From assembly GCA_021648465.1 (NCBI GenBank), contig JAKISR010000031.1, positions 1 to 21,599 on the forward strand: 21,599 nt of DNA, read 5' to 3'. Source of the stretch: Sulfurimonas sp. (GTDB taxonomy: Bacteria > Campylobacterota > Campylobacteria > Campylobacterales > Sulfurimonadaceae). The notes below the pieces were generated by a model that had not been told where the DNA came from, searched no databases, and saw only the letters and a program-made list of their open reading frames with translations. The translations under genes were made by a program, and so were the position numbers. Of this stretch, positions 6,947 through 15,604 are shown in pieces (position 1 is the first letter of the stretch; every line of letters starts with the position of its first letter).

Positions 6947-7284
6947 ATTCTCTCTTTAGATAGATGGTAAAGTACAGCACTTGAGTCTAAGATTTCGTTT
7001 ATACGAATAGCAAGATTTTTTTCATATACCATAACTTCACCTTTACCTAAAATACGACCATTTACATAAGATTCAACACTTTCACCAGCAGGCTTTCTAA
7101 GGTCTATTATCGAACCTTTTGTAAGCTTGAGTATTTCAGATACTGATAGTTCAGTTTCCCCTAAATCAGAGATAAATTCAACCTCCATATCTAAAAGACC
7201 AGAATAGTTCATCCATGATAATTCAGCTTTAGAATTATAAGCTGGTTGAGCTTCTCCATAGTTATGTCGATTTTTTTGTTTCAA
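6943..7284 (-). CDS. fliN: Flagellar motor switch protein FliN
   Basis: FliN forms the lower C-ring with FliM, binds CheY-P-driven switch states and docks FliH for export. The 113-residue protein has a variable N-terminus (about 1–28) and a C-terminal SpoA/FliN domain: M-E-V-E-F-I-S-D-L-G-E-T-E-L-S-V, K-L-T-K-G-S-I-I-D-L, G-E-S-V-E-S-Y-V-N-G-R and G-E-V-M-V-Y-E-K-N-L-A-I-R-I-N. Length is typical for a single-domain FliN. It overlaps the neighbouring genes by 4 nt on both sides, so the three genes are surely co-translated. Confidence 0.92.
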   Translation of the reverse strand: MKQKNRHNYGEAQPAYNSKAELSWMNYSGLLDMEVEFISDLGETELSVSEILKLTKGSIIDLRKPAGESVESYVNGRILGKGEVMVYEKNLAIRINEILDSSAVLYHLSKERI

Positions 7285-7706
7285 GCCAATTCCTTAATTG
7301 CTATAATCATCTCATCATTTTCTATTTTGATAACTTTTGCATGATCATATTCAAAATTAAAGATATCTATTTTTTCAAAGTGTGGTGTGTTTATAACAAA
7401 ATTATTTTCATCATTTTCTTCTGCTATAACCTTAGCGCTCCCAACAATTTGATTAGTAATTTCTAATATCATGTCTATTAATGTTTCTTCATCACTCTCA
7501 TCTTCTTCAAGGTAGAGAGTAGAAATTCTTTGAGCAAAACCATGTGATGCTCCTAGATAAACTCTATAATTCACATTATCTAAAGTTTCTATATCAATAT
7601 AAGCAATAAGCGTTCTCATTTGAGATATTTTATCATGTACTTCATAAGGAAGTCTAATTTGATGAATACAAAAATTTTGTGAGGCTTCTATAAGTGACTG
7701 AATCAT
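7281..7706 (-). CDS. CheX-like protein (possible CheY-P phosphatase) encoded ahead of fliN
   Basis: This 141-residue soluble protein heads the small flagellar operon. Its middle carries L-I-D-M-I-L-E-I-T-N-Q-I-V-G-S-A-K (76–92), with E82 and N85 spaced as in the E-x-x-N phosphatase motif of CheC/CheX/FliY. N-x-F-V-I-N-T-P then follows, like the conserved N/D-x-x-P strand of that fold. Members remove phosphate from CheY, so a place in motor switching is likely. The N-terminal ~65 residues are divergent and I see only one E-x-x-N motif. A structural C-ring partner without phosphatase activity is possible. The start at 7706 has AAGGAA 8 nt upstream. A second ATG lies 7 nt further upstream in another frame, because GAATCAT is duplicated. 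Confidence 0.6.
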   Translation of the reverse strand: MIQSLIEASQNFCIHQIRLPYEVHDKISQMRTLIAYIDIETLDNVNYRVYLGASHGFAQRISTLYLEEDESDEETLIDMILEITNQIVGSAKVIAEENDENNFVINTPHFEKIDIFNFEYDHAKVIKIENDEMIIAIKELA

Positions 7707-7728
7707 GAATCATTTCCTTGTTTATGGT

Positions 7729-7749
7729 ATTCATTATACTTGAATGAAT
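7729..7749 (-). promoter_or_regulatory. Promoter of the CheX-like–fliN–fliO operon with an overlapping palindrome
   Basis: On the minus strand TATAAT (plus-strand ATTATA, 7733–7738) makes a good -10 box, with a start expected near 7726 and a ~20-nt leader. A perfect 7-bp inverted repeat, ATTCATT (7729–7735) and AATGAAT (7743–7749) with a 7-nt spacer, straddles this box. That is where a repressor would bind. No sigma54 or sigma28 flagellar promoter was seen. Confidence 0.45.
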
Positions 7750-7782
7750 CTCAAAGTAAAATTAAATAATGATATAAGATGT

Positions 7783-7788
7783 TATAAT
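7783..7788 (+). promoter_or_regulatory. -10 box (TATAAT) of the tauE-like–uvrA unit
   Basis: TATAAT lies 20 bp before the ATG at 7809. Transcription would start near 7795, leaving a leader of only about 14 nt with no Shine-Dalgarno sequence. The -35 region is A/T-rich without a match. The promoter is divergent from that of the fliN operon, about 45 bp away. Confidence 0.5.
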
Positions 7789-7808
7789 TTCAAAAAAGTT
7801 TTATTTTA

Positions 7809-8546
7809 ATGATTGAGTTGGTCTTTTTAGGTGCTTTTGTTGGAATGATAGCAGGTTTTTTTGGTGTTGGTGGTGGTGGAATCTTAATTCCCATTTTACT
7901 TTTTTTTGGCTATCAAACTAAAGAAGCTATTGGTATTTCTGCTGTTCAGATGATATTTAGTTCAATATTTGGAAGTTATTTAAATAATAAAAGAGGAACA
8001 ATAGATGTAATAATGGTATCCATTATAGGCTTTGGAGGTCTACTCGGTGCTTCTTTAAGTGGAATTATTACAGCAAATCTAAGTGATAAGATATTAGAAA
8101 TAATATTTTTAATCTTTATGTTTTTTGCAATTTTTAAAATGTTTTTTAAAACTAAACAAAATGTGGTTCAAAAAGATGTAAATAAAATTATTCTTTTTGT
8201 ACTTGGTTTAGTATTGGGAGCTTTTAGTATGACTATCGGTGTTGGTGGCGGTCTTTTACTCGTACCAATATTAGTTGGATTAATGCATGTTGAAATTAAA
8301 AAAGCTATATCAGCAGGGTTGTTTTTTGTAGTGTTTTCATCTATATCAGGTGTTATTTCACACTCTTTAAATCAAAATATAGATTTTAATAGTGGAATTA
8401 TAATAGGGTTGGCATCACTTGTTGGTGTTTATGTAGGAATAATTTTTAAAGACAAAATAGAAAGTAAGTTACAAAAAAAATTATTATTAGGTTTATACCT
8501 TGTAATAATTACGTATTTAATAAATAGGATATTTATAAATGGTTAA
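7809..8546 (+). CDS. TauE/SafE-family membrane transporter (probable sulfite/organic anion exporter)
   Basis: This 245-residue, highly hydrophobic protein has about 7–8 TM helices arranged as two internal repeats. Each repeat opens with the family's glycine motif: G-F-F-G-V-G-G-G-G-I-L-I-P (from about 16) and T-I-G-V-G-G-G-L-L-L-V-P (from about 142). TauE/SafE proteins move sulfite, sulfoacetate or other small anions across the inner membrane, but the substrate cannot be read from the sequence. Sulfur-oxidising Campylobacterota often have several such genes. It shares the last 8 bp (ATGGTTAA) with uvrA. No sulfur gene is adjacent, so the link to sulfur is only by family. Confidence 0.85.
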   Translation: MIELVFLGAFVGMIAGFFGVGGGGILIPILLFFGYQTKEAIGISAVQMIFSSIFGSYLNNKRGTIDVIMVSIIGFGGLLGASLSGIITANLSDKILEIIFLIFMFFAIFKMFFKTKQNVVQKDVNKIILFVLGLVLGAFSMTIGVGGGLLLVPILVGLMHVEIKKAISAGLFFVVFSSISGVISHSLNQNIDFNSGIIIGLASLVGVYVGIIFKDKIESKLQKKLLLGLYLVIITYLINRIFING

Positions 8547-11379
8547 AAAAGATGTTATCAAGATAACTGGGGCAAGAGAAAATAATTTAAAAAATATAAA
8601 TTTAACAATTCCAAAAAATAAATTAATAGTTATGACAGGTATTAGTGGTAGTGGTAAATCAACCTTAGCATTTGATACTCTTTACGCAGAAGGGCAGAGG
8701 CGATACATGGAGTCTCTTTCATCTTATGCAAGGCAGTTCCTTGACCGTGTTGGAAAACCTGATGTAGATAAGATAGAGGGGCTTACTCCTGCTATCGCAA
8801 TTGATCAAAAAACAACCTCTAAAAACCCACGCTCAACGGTTGGAACTATTACAGAGATATATGATTATTTTAGACTTTTATATGCTCGTGTTGGTATTCA
8901 ACATTGCCATAAATGCAAAAAAATTATTTCACAAATGTCAGCTAGTGATATTATAAATGAAGTACATAAACTACCTCAAAATGCAAAACTTATTTTAATG
9001 GCTCCCTTGGTTCGTGAAAAAAAAGGTTCTTATGCAGAAATGCTTGAATCTCTTGTACATAAGGGTTATGTAAGAGCTATGATAGATGGCATTATGGTTA
9101 GATTAGATGATGAGATAGAACTCTCAAAAACAAAAAAACATACTATAAAAGTTGTAATTGATAGAGTGGTTGTAAAACCTGAAAATAAAGAAAGAATAGC
9201 TGCAGATGTTGAAAAAGCTCTAAAAGAGAGCTATGGTGAATTAGAGATCGATATACTAAATCATGAAGAGTTAGGTTTAAAAATTTCTCATATTCACTAT
9301 AGTGAACATAATGCTTGTTTTGACTGTAAGATAAGTTTTGAGCCTCTTGAGCCATTATCTTTCTCATTTAACTCACCAAAGGGTGCCTGTAATGAATGTG
9401 ATGGATTAGGACTTCGTTATGCACTTGATCAAGATAAAATAATTGATATAGATTTACCTGTAGAAAAAGGTGCTGTTAAAATAGTGTACGGCTTTAATAA
9501 AGGTTACTATTTTACATTTTTAAAAGGATTGTGTGCTCATAATGATATAGACATAACTATTCCTTACTCAGAATTACCAGAACATCAGAAAAAAGCAATT
9601 TTACATGGTGGAATAGAAGAAGTTGAATTTCTTTGGAAAAAACATACAGTTAAAAGAATTTGGCCTGGAATTATTAAAATAGCATATGATATGTTTAAGG
9701 ATGAAAAAGAACTATCTGATTATATGAGTGAAAAAATTTGTAATATTTGTGAATCTCATAGATTAAAAAGAGAATCACTTGTTGTTAAAGTAGGGCAAAA
9801 AGGAATAGCAGAACTTTTAGATATGCCAATAGAAAAAATTTATGAGTGGTTCAAAAACGAAGACCATTTTTCATACTTTGATACGCAAGATAGTCTGGTT
9901 GCAGCACCAATTTTAAATGAAATTAGAGAGAGATTATATTTTTTATATGATGTTGGTCTTGGTTATATCACTCTTGGTCGTGATGCTAGAAGTATCAGTG
10001 GTGGAGAGGCCCAAAGAATTCGTATAGCCTCTCAAATTGGCAGTGGACTTACAGGAGTTATGTATGTTCTTGATGAGCCTAGTATTGGTTTGCATGAAAG
10101 AGATACAAAAAAACTTATAAGAACTTTAAGAAATCTTCAAGAAAAAGGCAATACAGTTATAGTTGTAGAGCATGATAAAGAGACTATTGAGAATGCTGAT
10201 TTTATTGTAGATATAGGAAGTGGAGCTGGAAAGTATGGTGGTGAGGTTGTTTTTAGTGGAACATTGGATAAATTAAAAAAAGCTAAAACACTTACTGCTG
10301 ATTATCTTTATGGACGTAAACAAATAGAGTATTTTTATAGACGCTCTCAAGATAAATATATAGAGATTAAAAACGTAACTCTTAACAATATAAAAGATTT
10401 AAATGCAAAAATACCACTAAACAACTTTGTATGTATAACTGGAGTAAGTGGAAGTGGAAAAAGCTCACTTATGCTTCAAACTCTTCTACCAACCGCACGT
10501 GAGCTTTTAAATCATGCAAGAAAAGTAAATAAAGTTGCAGGTGTAGAGATTACTGGTTTAGAGCATGTAGATAAAGTAATTTATCTTGATCAAAGCCCAA
10601 TAGGTAGAACACCTAGAAGTAATCCAGCTACATATACTGGTGTTATGGATGAAATAAGAAACTTGTTTGAACAAACGAAAGAGGCTCAAATAAGAGGATA
10701 TACATCTTCAAGATTTAGCTTTAATGTTAAAGGTGGAAGATGTGAAAAATGCCAAGGGGAAGGGCAAAACAAAGTAGAGATGCATTTTTTGCCAGATATA
10801 ATGGTTAAATGTGATTCTTGTAAAGGACGAAGGTATAATAATCAAACATTAGAAGTTTGCTACAAAGGTAAAAGTATCTCTGATGTACTTAATATGAGTG
10901 TTGAAGAGGCATATAAATTTTTTGAGCCTATTCCTAAAATCAATCTAAAAATGAAAACATTAGTTGATGTTGGTTTAGGGTATATAACTCTTGGGCAAAA
11001 TGCTGTAACTCTTTCAGGAGGTGAAGCACAAAGAATTAAACTATCTAAAGAACTTAGTCGTAAAGATACAGGAAAAACTCTATATATACTTGATGAACCA
11101 ACAACAGGACTTCACTTTGCGGATGTAGATAGACTTACAAATGTGCTTCATAAATTTGTAGAGCTAGGAAATAGCGTTTTAATAATTGAACACAACTTAG
11201 ATATGATTAAAAATTCTGATTACATCATAGATATGGGACCAGAAGGTGGAGCAGGAGGTGGTTTAATTATTGCTGAGGGTTCTCCTGAAAAACTAGCAGC
11301 AGAGCATGAAAAAACGGGCTCTTATACTGGTGAGTATTTAAAAAAAGAATTGAGTTTTCATAATCTTAATAGTATATGA
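8539..11379 (+). CDS. uvrA: Excinuclease ABC subunit A
   Basis: UvrA is the dimeric ATPase that finds bulky DNA lesions and loads UvrB in nucleotide excision repair. The 946-residue protein is full length. The first ABC module has Walker A G34-I-S-G-S-G-K40-S, signature S-I-S-G-G-E (485–490) and Walker B V-L-D-E-P-S-I-G-L-H. The second has Walker A G635-V-S-G-S-G-K641-S, signature L-S-G-G-E (825–829) and I-L-D-E-P-T-T-G-L-H. Zinc modules are intact: C260-x2-C263 with C284-x2-C287, and C735-x2-C738-x19-C758-x2-C761. An extra Cys pair (C123, C126) lies in the UvrB-binding region. The ATG lies in the end of the tauE-like gene, with TAGGAT about 8 nt before it. No LexA-type box is evident. Confidence 0.98.
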   Translation: MVKKDVIKITGARENNLKNINLTIPKNKLIVMTGISGSGKSTLAFDTLYAEGQRRYMESLSSYARQFLDRVGKPDVDKIEGLTPAIAIDQKTTSKNPRSTVGTITEIYDYFRLLYARVGIQHCHKCKKIISQMSASDIINEVHKLPQNAKLILMAPLVREKKGSYAEMLESLVHKGYVRAMIDGIMVRLDDEIELSKTKKHTIKVVIDRVVVKPENKERIAADVEKALKESYGELEIDILNHEELGLKISHIHYSEHNACFDCKISFEPLEPLSFSFNSPKGACNECDGLGLRYALDQDKIIDIDLPVEKGAVKIVYGFNKGYYFTFLKGLCAHNDIDITIPYSELPEHQKKAILHGGIEEVEFLWKKHTVKRIWPGIIKIAYDMFKDEKELSDYMSEKICNICESHRLKRESLVVKVGQKGIAELLDMPIEKIYEWFKNEDHFSYFDTQDSLVAAPILNEIRERLYFLYDVGLGYITLGRDARSISGGEAQRIRIASQIGSGLTGVMYVLDEPSIGLHERDTKKLIRTLRNLQEKGNTVIVVEHDKETIENADFIVDIGSGAGKYGGEVVFSGTLDKLKKAKTLTADYLYGRKQIEYFYRRSQDKYIEIKNVTLNNIKDLNAKIPLNNFVCITGVSGSGKSSLMLQTLLPTARELLNHARKVNKVAGVEITGLEHVDKVIYLDQSPIGRTPRSNPATYTGVMDEIRNLFEQTKEAQIRGYTSSRFSFNVKGGRCEKCQGEGQNKVEMHFLPDIMVKCDSCKGRRYNNQTLEVCYKGKSISDVLNMSVEEAYKFFEPIPKINLKMKTLVDVGLGYITLGQNAVTLSGGEAQRIKLSKELSRKDTGKTLYILDEPTTGLHFADVDRLTNVLHKFVELGNSVLIIEHNLDMIKNSDYIIDMGPEGGAGGGLIIAEGSPEKLAAEHEKTGSYTGEYLKKELSFHNLNSI

Positions 11380-11385
11380 TATAAT
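11380..11385 (+). promoter_or_regulatory. -10 box (TATAAT) ahead of the signalling pair
   Basis: A perfect TATAAT begins at the base right after the uvrA stop codon and lies 34 bp before the HD-GYP start at 11420. A start near 11392 would leave a ~28-nt leader with GAAGG (11408–11412) as ribosome site. The two-gene signalling operon can therefore be expressed apart from uvrA. Confidence 0.5.
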
Positions 11386-11419
11386 TTTGCAAGATTAAAT
11401 TTAATTTGAAGGCTTTTGT

Positions 11420-12466
11420 TTGAATTTAACATACAGCATACTCATCGTAGATGACGTAAGTGACAATATAAAAGTTGCTATGAATATACTTAAAGAAAAT
11501 AACTACAATTTTTCTTTTGCTATGGATGGAAAGCAAGCACTTGAAGTTATAAAAAGTAAAAATTTTGATTTGATATTACTTGATATTATGATGCCTAAAC
11601 TTAACGGTTATGAGGTAATTGAGATTTTAAAAAAAGATAAAAAAACTAAAGATATACCAGTTATTTTTTTAACAGCTAAGGCAGATATAGACTCTATAAC
11701 ACAAGGGTTTAATCTCGGTGCGGTTGATTACATAACAAAACCTTTTCATCCAGCAGAACTAATCTCTAGGGTTGCAACTCATCTAGAACTTTATCGCGCA
11801 AAAAAAATACTTCAACAAAATAATCTTGATTTAAATGTGAAAATAAAACATAATGAAGATAGATACATCTCTGAACTTGAATCGAGTCAGATAGAGCTTA
11901 TTCATACTCTTACAGAGTTGATGGAATCAACATCTGATGAAACTGGAAAACATATAAAAAGAGTTGCAGAGATATCTAAGTTACTAGCAATACTTCATCA
12001 TAGTTTGAGTGATGATGAAGCAAGTGAGATATACAATGCCTCACCAATGCACGATATTGGTAAAATAACAATAGATAAAGAGATTTTAAATAAACCATCA
12101 AGACTTACCGAAGAGGAGTTTTGTGCTATGAAAAAACATACTACAAATGCTCATCACTTTCTTAAAAAATCAAAAAGAAAACTTATTAAAGCTGCAAATA
12201 TAATCGCTTATCAACATCATGAAAAGTGGAATGGTACAGGTTATCCGCAAGGCTTAAAAGGTGAAGAGATACATATATATGGTCGTATTGTTGCATTAGC
12301 AGATGTTTTAGATGCTCTAACTCATAAGAGAGTATATAAAGAATCTTGGAGTTTTACTAAAGCAACGCATTATATGATAGAGCATAAAGGTACACAGTTT
12401 GATCCATACTTAGTAGAACTCTTTGAAGGCAATTTGGAAGACTTTAGAAAAATTATAGAAGAGTAG
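11420..12466 (+). CDS. Response regulator with HD-GYP output (probable c-di-GMP phosphodiesterase)
   Basis: The 348-residue protein joins a receiver domain (about 5–122) to an HD-GYP domain (about 155–340). Receiver residues are complete: D11/D12, phospho-acceptor D55 in L-L-D-I-M-M-P, T85 and K107. The HD-GYP part has M-H211-D212-I-G-K and H266-H-E-K-W-N-G-T-G-Y-P (266–276), so both the metal site and the GYP signature are present and c-di-GMP hydrolysis is likely. Phosphorylation would then lower c-di-GMP and favour motility. It starts at TTG (11420) after GAAGG. The hybrid kinase follows one base after its stop, so the two are probably partners in one pathway. Confidence 0.92.
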   Translation: MNLTYSILIVDDVSDNIKVAMNILKENNYNFSFAMDGKQALEVIKSKNFDLILLDIMMPKLNGYEVIEILKKDKKTKDIPVIFLTAKADIDSITQGFNLGAVDYITKPFHPAELISRVATHLELYRAKKILQQNNLDLNVKIKHNEDRYISELESSQIELIHTLTELMESTSDETGKHIKRVAEISKLLAILHHSLSDDEASEIYNASPMHDIGKITIDKEILNKPSRLTEEEFCAMKKHTTNAHHFLKKSKRKLIKAANIIAYQHHEKWNGTGYPQGLKGEEIHIYGRIVALADVLDALTHKRVYKESWSFTKATHYMIEHKGTQFDPYLVELFEGNLEDFRKIIEE

Positions 12467-12467
12467 A

Positions 12468-15400
12468 GTGAATTTTTTTAAATATTTTCCCATTTTATTG
12501 TTACTTTGTAACTCTATCTTATTTTCATCAGTTGATTTTACTAAAGATGAAAAAATATGGATAAAAGAAAATCCAATAGTTAAGTTAGGTGCTGATTACA
12601 AATGGCCACCTTTTGATTTTGCGGATAACAATGGAAATCACACAGGACTTTCTGCTGAATATATAAAGCTCATATCTCAAAAAAGTGGTTTAAAATTTGA
12701 TGTTACTACTGGTGTTTGGTCAGATATTTTAGAAGGTATGAAAAAGAAAAAATATGATGGCTTAACTTGTGCAGTTAAAACTGATGAGCGAAGAAAATAT
12801 CTGAATTTTACAACGCCATATCTATTAGTGCCTATGGTTATTATCACAACAACAGATAATAAAACCATAAAAACAATAGATAGTCTTTTTAAAAAGGTTG
12901 TCTCAATCAATAGAGGTTCATATATACATGAGTGGCTCAAAATTAAATATCCTCAAATTAAGTTGCACCTCACAACATCTAACAAGGAGTCTTTAGAAGC
13001 GGTTTCTCTTGGCAAAGCAGATGCTTATGTAGGAAATCAAGCAGTAGCAACTTTTATTATGAATAAATACCTCTTAAGCAATTTAAATATAGTTTCAAAA
13101 TTAAAAGGTTTTGAAACGGCGATTAGTATCGCAATAGATAAAGATAATAAAATTTTGTTTAATATAATCCAAAAAACTCTAAATAGCATCACCTCTCAAG
13201 AGCATCAAGAAATTAAGCAAAAGTGGAAAGAAAATTTACTACCCAAAAGCAAACTTTTAAAATTTACAAAAAAACAACAAAAATGGATAGATAAACATAA
13301 AATAATTAGATATGTGATTGATAATCATTGGATGCCAATTGAAGGGTTATCAAAACACACTAATGAACATATAGGTATTACAAGTAATTATATTGATTTA
13401 ATAAGTCAAAAAACTGGTATAAAATTTGAGTTAATTGTTACTGATAGTTGGACAAAAAGTAATGAGATGATAATTTCAAGAGATGCTGATTTATATGCTT
13501 GTGTTTCCAAAACAACAGATAGAGAAAAAATACTAAATTTTTCAACTGCTTATATAGAGTTACCGCAAATATTTGTTACAAATAAGGATGTTAATTTCAT
13601 TGGAGATATAAAGGAATTGTATGGTAAAAAGCTTGTCTTAATAGATGGATATTCTATCACTGAAGCTATACAAAGAGAGCACCCAGAGATTGAAATAATA
13701 AAAGTAAAAAAAATAACCGATGCTTTTAAAATTCTGATAGAAGGTAAAGCATATGCATATATAGACGGTTTACCAATTGCTAGTTATTATATTCAAAAAA
13801 AAGGCTACTCAAATCTTAAAATCTCTGGACTAAGTGGATACGAGTACGAGTTTAGTATGGCTCTTAGGGAGGATTGGGGTATTAAGGGTATTGAGGTAAT
13901 AAATAAAGCTCTTAACTCAATTACTGAAGAGGAAAAAGGAGAGATTTACAATAAATGGCTTAAAGTAAAATACGACAGAGAGATTGACTATACGCTGATA
14001 TGGCAGGTTAGTGCTTTTGTGTTGTTCTTTATAGCGGGAACACTTTATTGGAATAGAAAGTTATCAGTTGAAGTTAAAAAAAGAAAACGAATTCAAGTTA
14101 AATTACAAGAGATAAATAAAAAACTTGAAATCGCAAAAAAAGATGCTCAAAGTGCTTCAAGAGCAAAATCTGATTTTTTATCAAATATGAGCCATGAGAT
14201 AAGAACACCTATGAATGCCATTTTAGGATTTGCAGAGCTTTTAGATAATCAGATAGAAGATAAAAAGCAAAAATCATTTATAAAGACCATTCGCTCCTCT
14301 GGTCAAACTTTACTTCATCTTATAAATGATATTTTAGATTTAAGTAAAATAGAATCTGGAAAATTAGAGATTATAAAAACCAAAGTAAATATAAATAATG
14401 TACTTGAGGAAACAATAGCTATATTTAAACTACTAGTGAAGCAAAAAGGGTTAAAATTAGAACTGATTCTTGATGAAGATATACCAACTTCTTTACTTCT
14501 TGATAGCCATAGATTTAAAGAGATACTTATCAACCTAATAGGCAATGCTATTAAATTTACAGATAGTGGATATGTTAAAGTTATTGTGCTTGTAGATGAG
14601 GTGTATGAACATAATAGCAAAGTTGATTTAACATTTAAAGTAAAAGATAGTGGGATAGGGATTGAAAAATCAAACATTGAGAAAATTTTCAATATGTTTG
14701 AACAGAGTGAAAACCAAGATACAAAAAAATATGGCGGAACAGGTTTAGGATTGGCAATAAGTAGAAAACTTGCTATTTTAATGGGTGCAACATTAGAGGT
14801 AAAAAGTGAATTTGGAGCTGGTTCTGAGTTTATTGTAAGTTTTAAAGGGCTTGATATTGCTTCTATTGGCGATGAAGATAATTTTTGTAAAGCAACAACT
14901 GATAATAGTTCCATTGTTTTTGATAGTGCTACTATTTTGCTTGTTGATGATGTAAAACAGAACAGAGATTTAGTTAGAGAGAATTTTAGAGATACAAAAG
15001 TGAAAGTGCTTGAAGCAACAAATGGTAAAGAAGCAGTAGAGATAGCAAGAGATAGAGAGATAGATTTAATTATAATGGATATCCGTATGCCTGTTATGGA
15101 TGGTTATAGTGCTACTAGAATTATCAAAGAGTTTAGTGATGTTCCTGTTGTTGCACTCACTGCTTCAATAATACAAAATGAGCTTAAAAAGTTAGATGGC
15201 AATAGATTTGATGGCTTTTTAAGAAAACCAGTATCAAAAGATGAACTTTTTAAAGAGGTAATTAAATTTTTAAGTTATGAAAGTATAGTAACTACTCTTG
15301 AAGAAAAAAATAAAGAGATAGATATACAAAATATTGAGGAGCTTAGAGATTTTTTAGATGTTGTAGATGATGAAATGCAAAAATTATATATAAAAGCAGA

Positions 15401-15602
15401 AACTACAAATGACTTATCAATAATTTCAACTTTTTGTCAAAAATTACTAAAATTATCTAAAAAATATAATATAAAACCTATGATAGATTATAGTGAATTA
15501 CTACTACATAAAATAGAAATATTTGAGATTGATTCTATCAATATAATGCTGGAAAATTATATAAAAAAGATAGAAGAATTAAAGAGTATCTCTAAAAACT
15601 AG
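12468..15602 (+). CDS. BvgS-like hybrid histidine kinase with two periplasmic solute-binding domains
   Basis: The 1044-residue inner-membrane sensor has a signal or anchor at 1–21, two tandem SBP_bac_3 Venus-flytrap domains (about 35–255 and 275–500), a TM helix near 508–530, a short coiled coil, HisKA with phospho-His 576 (S-H-E-I-R-T-P), HATPase (N689, N693; D-S-G-I-G-I; G-G-T-G-L-G-L) and a receiver with D871 (I-M-D-I-R-M-P). The last ~100 residues are helical like an Hpt domain, but where the His should be the sequence reads F-C-Q-K-L-L-K-L. There is no PAS domain between TM and kinase, unlike BvgS itself. The ligand is unknown; amino acids or similar small molecules are usual. It starts at GTG 12468, one base after the HD-GYP gene, with only a weak ribosome site. 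Confidence 0.92.
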   Translation: MNFFKYFPILLLLCNSILFSSVDFTKDEKIWIKENPIVKLGADYKWPPFDFADNNGNHTGLSAEYIKLISQKSGLKFDVTTGVWSDILEGMKKKKYDGLTCAVKTDERRKYLNFTTPYLLVPMVIITTTDNKTIKTIDSLFKKVVSINRGSYIHEWLKIKYPQIKLHLTTSNKESLEAVSLGKADAYVGNQAVATFIMNKYLLSNLNIVSKLKGFETAISIAIDKDNKILFNIIQKTLNSITSQEHQEIKQKWKENLLPKSKLLKFTKKQQKWIDKHKIIRYVIDNHWMPIEGLSKHTNEHIGITSNYIDLISQKTGIKFELIVTDSWTKSNEMIISRDADLYACVSKTTDREKILNFSTAYIELPQIFVTNKDVNFIGDIKELYGKKLVLIDGYSITEAIQREHPEIEIIKVKKITDAFKILIEGKAYAYIDGLPIASYYIQKKGYSNLKISGLSGYEYEFSMALREDWGIKGIEVINKALNSITEEEKGEIYNKWLKVKYDREIDYTLIWQVSAFVLFFIAGTLYWNRKLSVEVKKRKRIQVKLQEINKKLEIAKKDAQSASRAKSDFLSNMSHEIRTPMNAILGFAELLDNQIEDKKQKSFIKTIRSSGQTLLHLINDILDLSKIESGKLEIIKTKVNINNVLEETIAIFKLLVKQKGLKLELILDEDIPTSLLLDSHRFKEILINLIGNAIKFTDSGYVKVIVLVDEVYEHNSKVDLTFKVKDSGIGIEKSNIEKIFNMFEQSENQDTKKYGGTGLGLAISRKLAILMGATLEVKSEFGAGSEFIVSFKGLDIASIGDEDNFCKATTDNSSIVFDSATILLVDDVKQNRDLVRENFRDTKVKVLEATNGKEAVEIARDREIDLIIMDIRMPVMDGYSATRIIKEFSDVPVVALTASIIQNELKKLDGNRFDGFLRKPVSKDELFKEVIKFLSYESIVTTLEEKNKEIDIQNIEELRDFLDVVDDEMQKLYIKAETTNDLSIISTFCQKLLKLSKKYNIKPMIDYSELLLHKIEIFEIDSINIMLENYIKKIEELKSISKN

Positions 15603-15604
15603 AG

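Noticed and set aside
9143..9367. Minus-strand open frame inside uvrA
   Set aside because: It lies opposite conserved uvrA sequence including a zinc-binding Cys pair; the frame is a by-product of codon use.
14315..14914. Long open frame (199 codons) on the minus strand inside the hybrid kinase gene
   Set aside because: It is antisense to the conserved HisKA/HATPase region, has no convincing ribosome site and its composition is that of a shadow frame.
15300..15602. Functional Hpt phosphotransfer domain at the end of the hybrid kinase
   Set aside because: The position expected for the phospho-histidine is Gln and no Hpt H-x-L-K-G-like motif is visible, so only an Hpt-like helical domain is stated.
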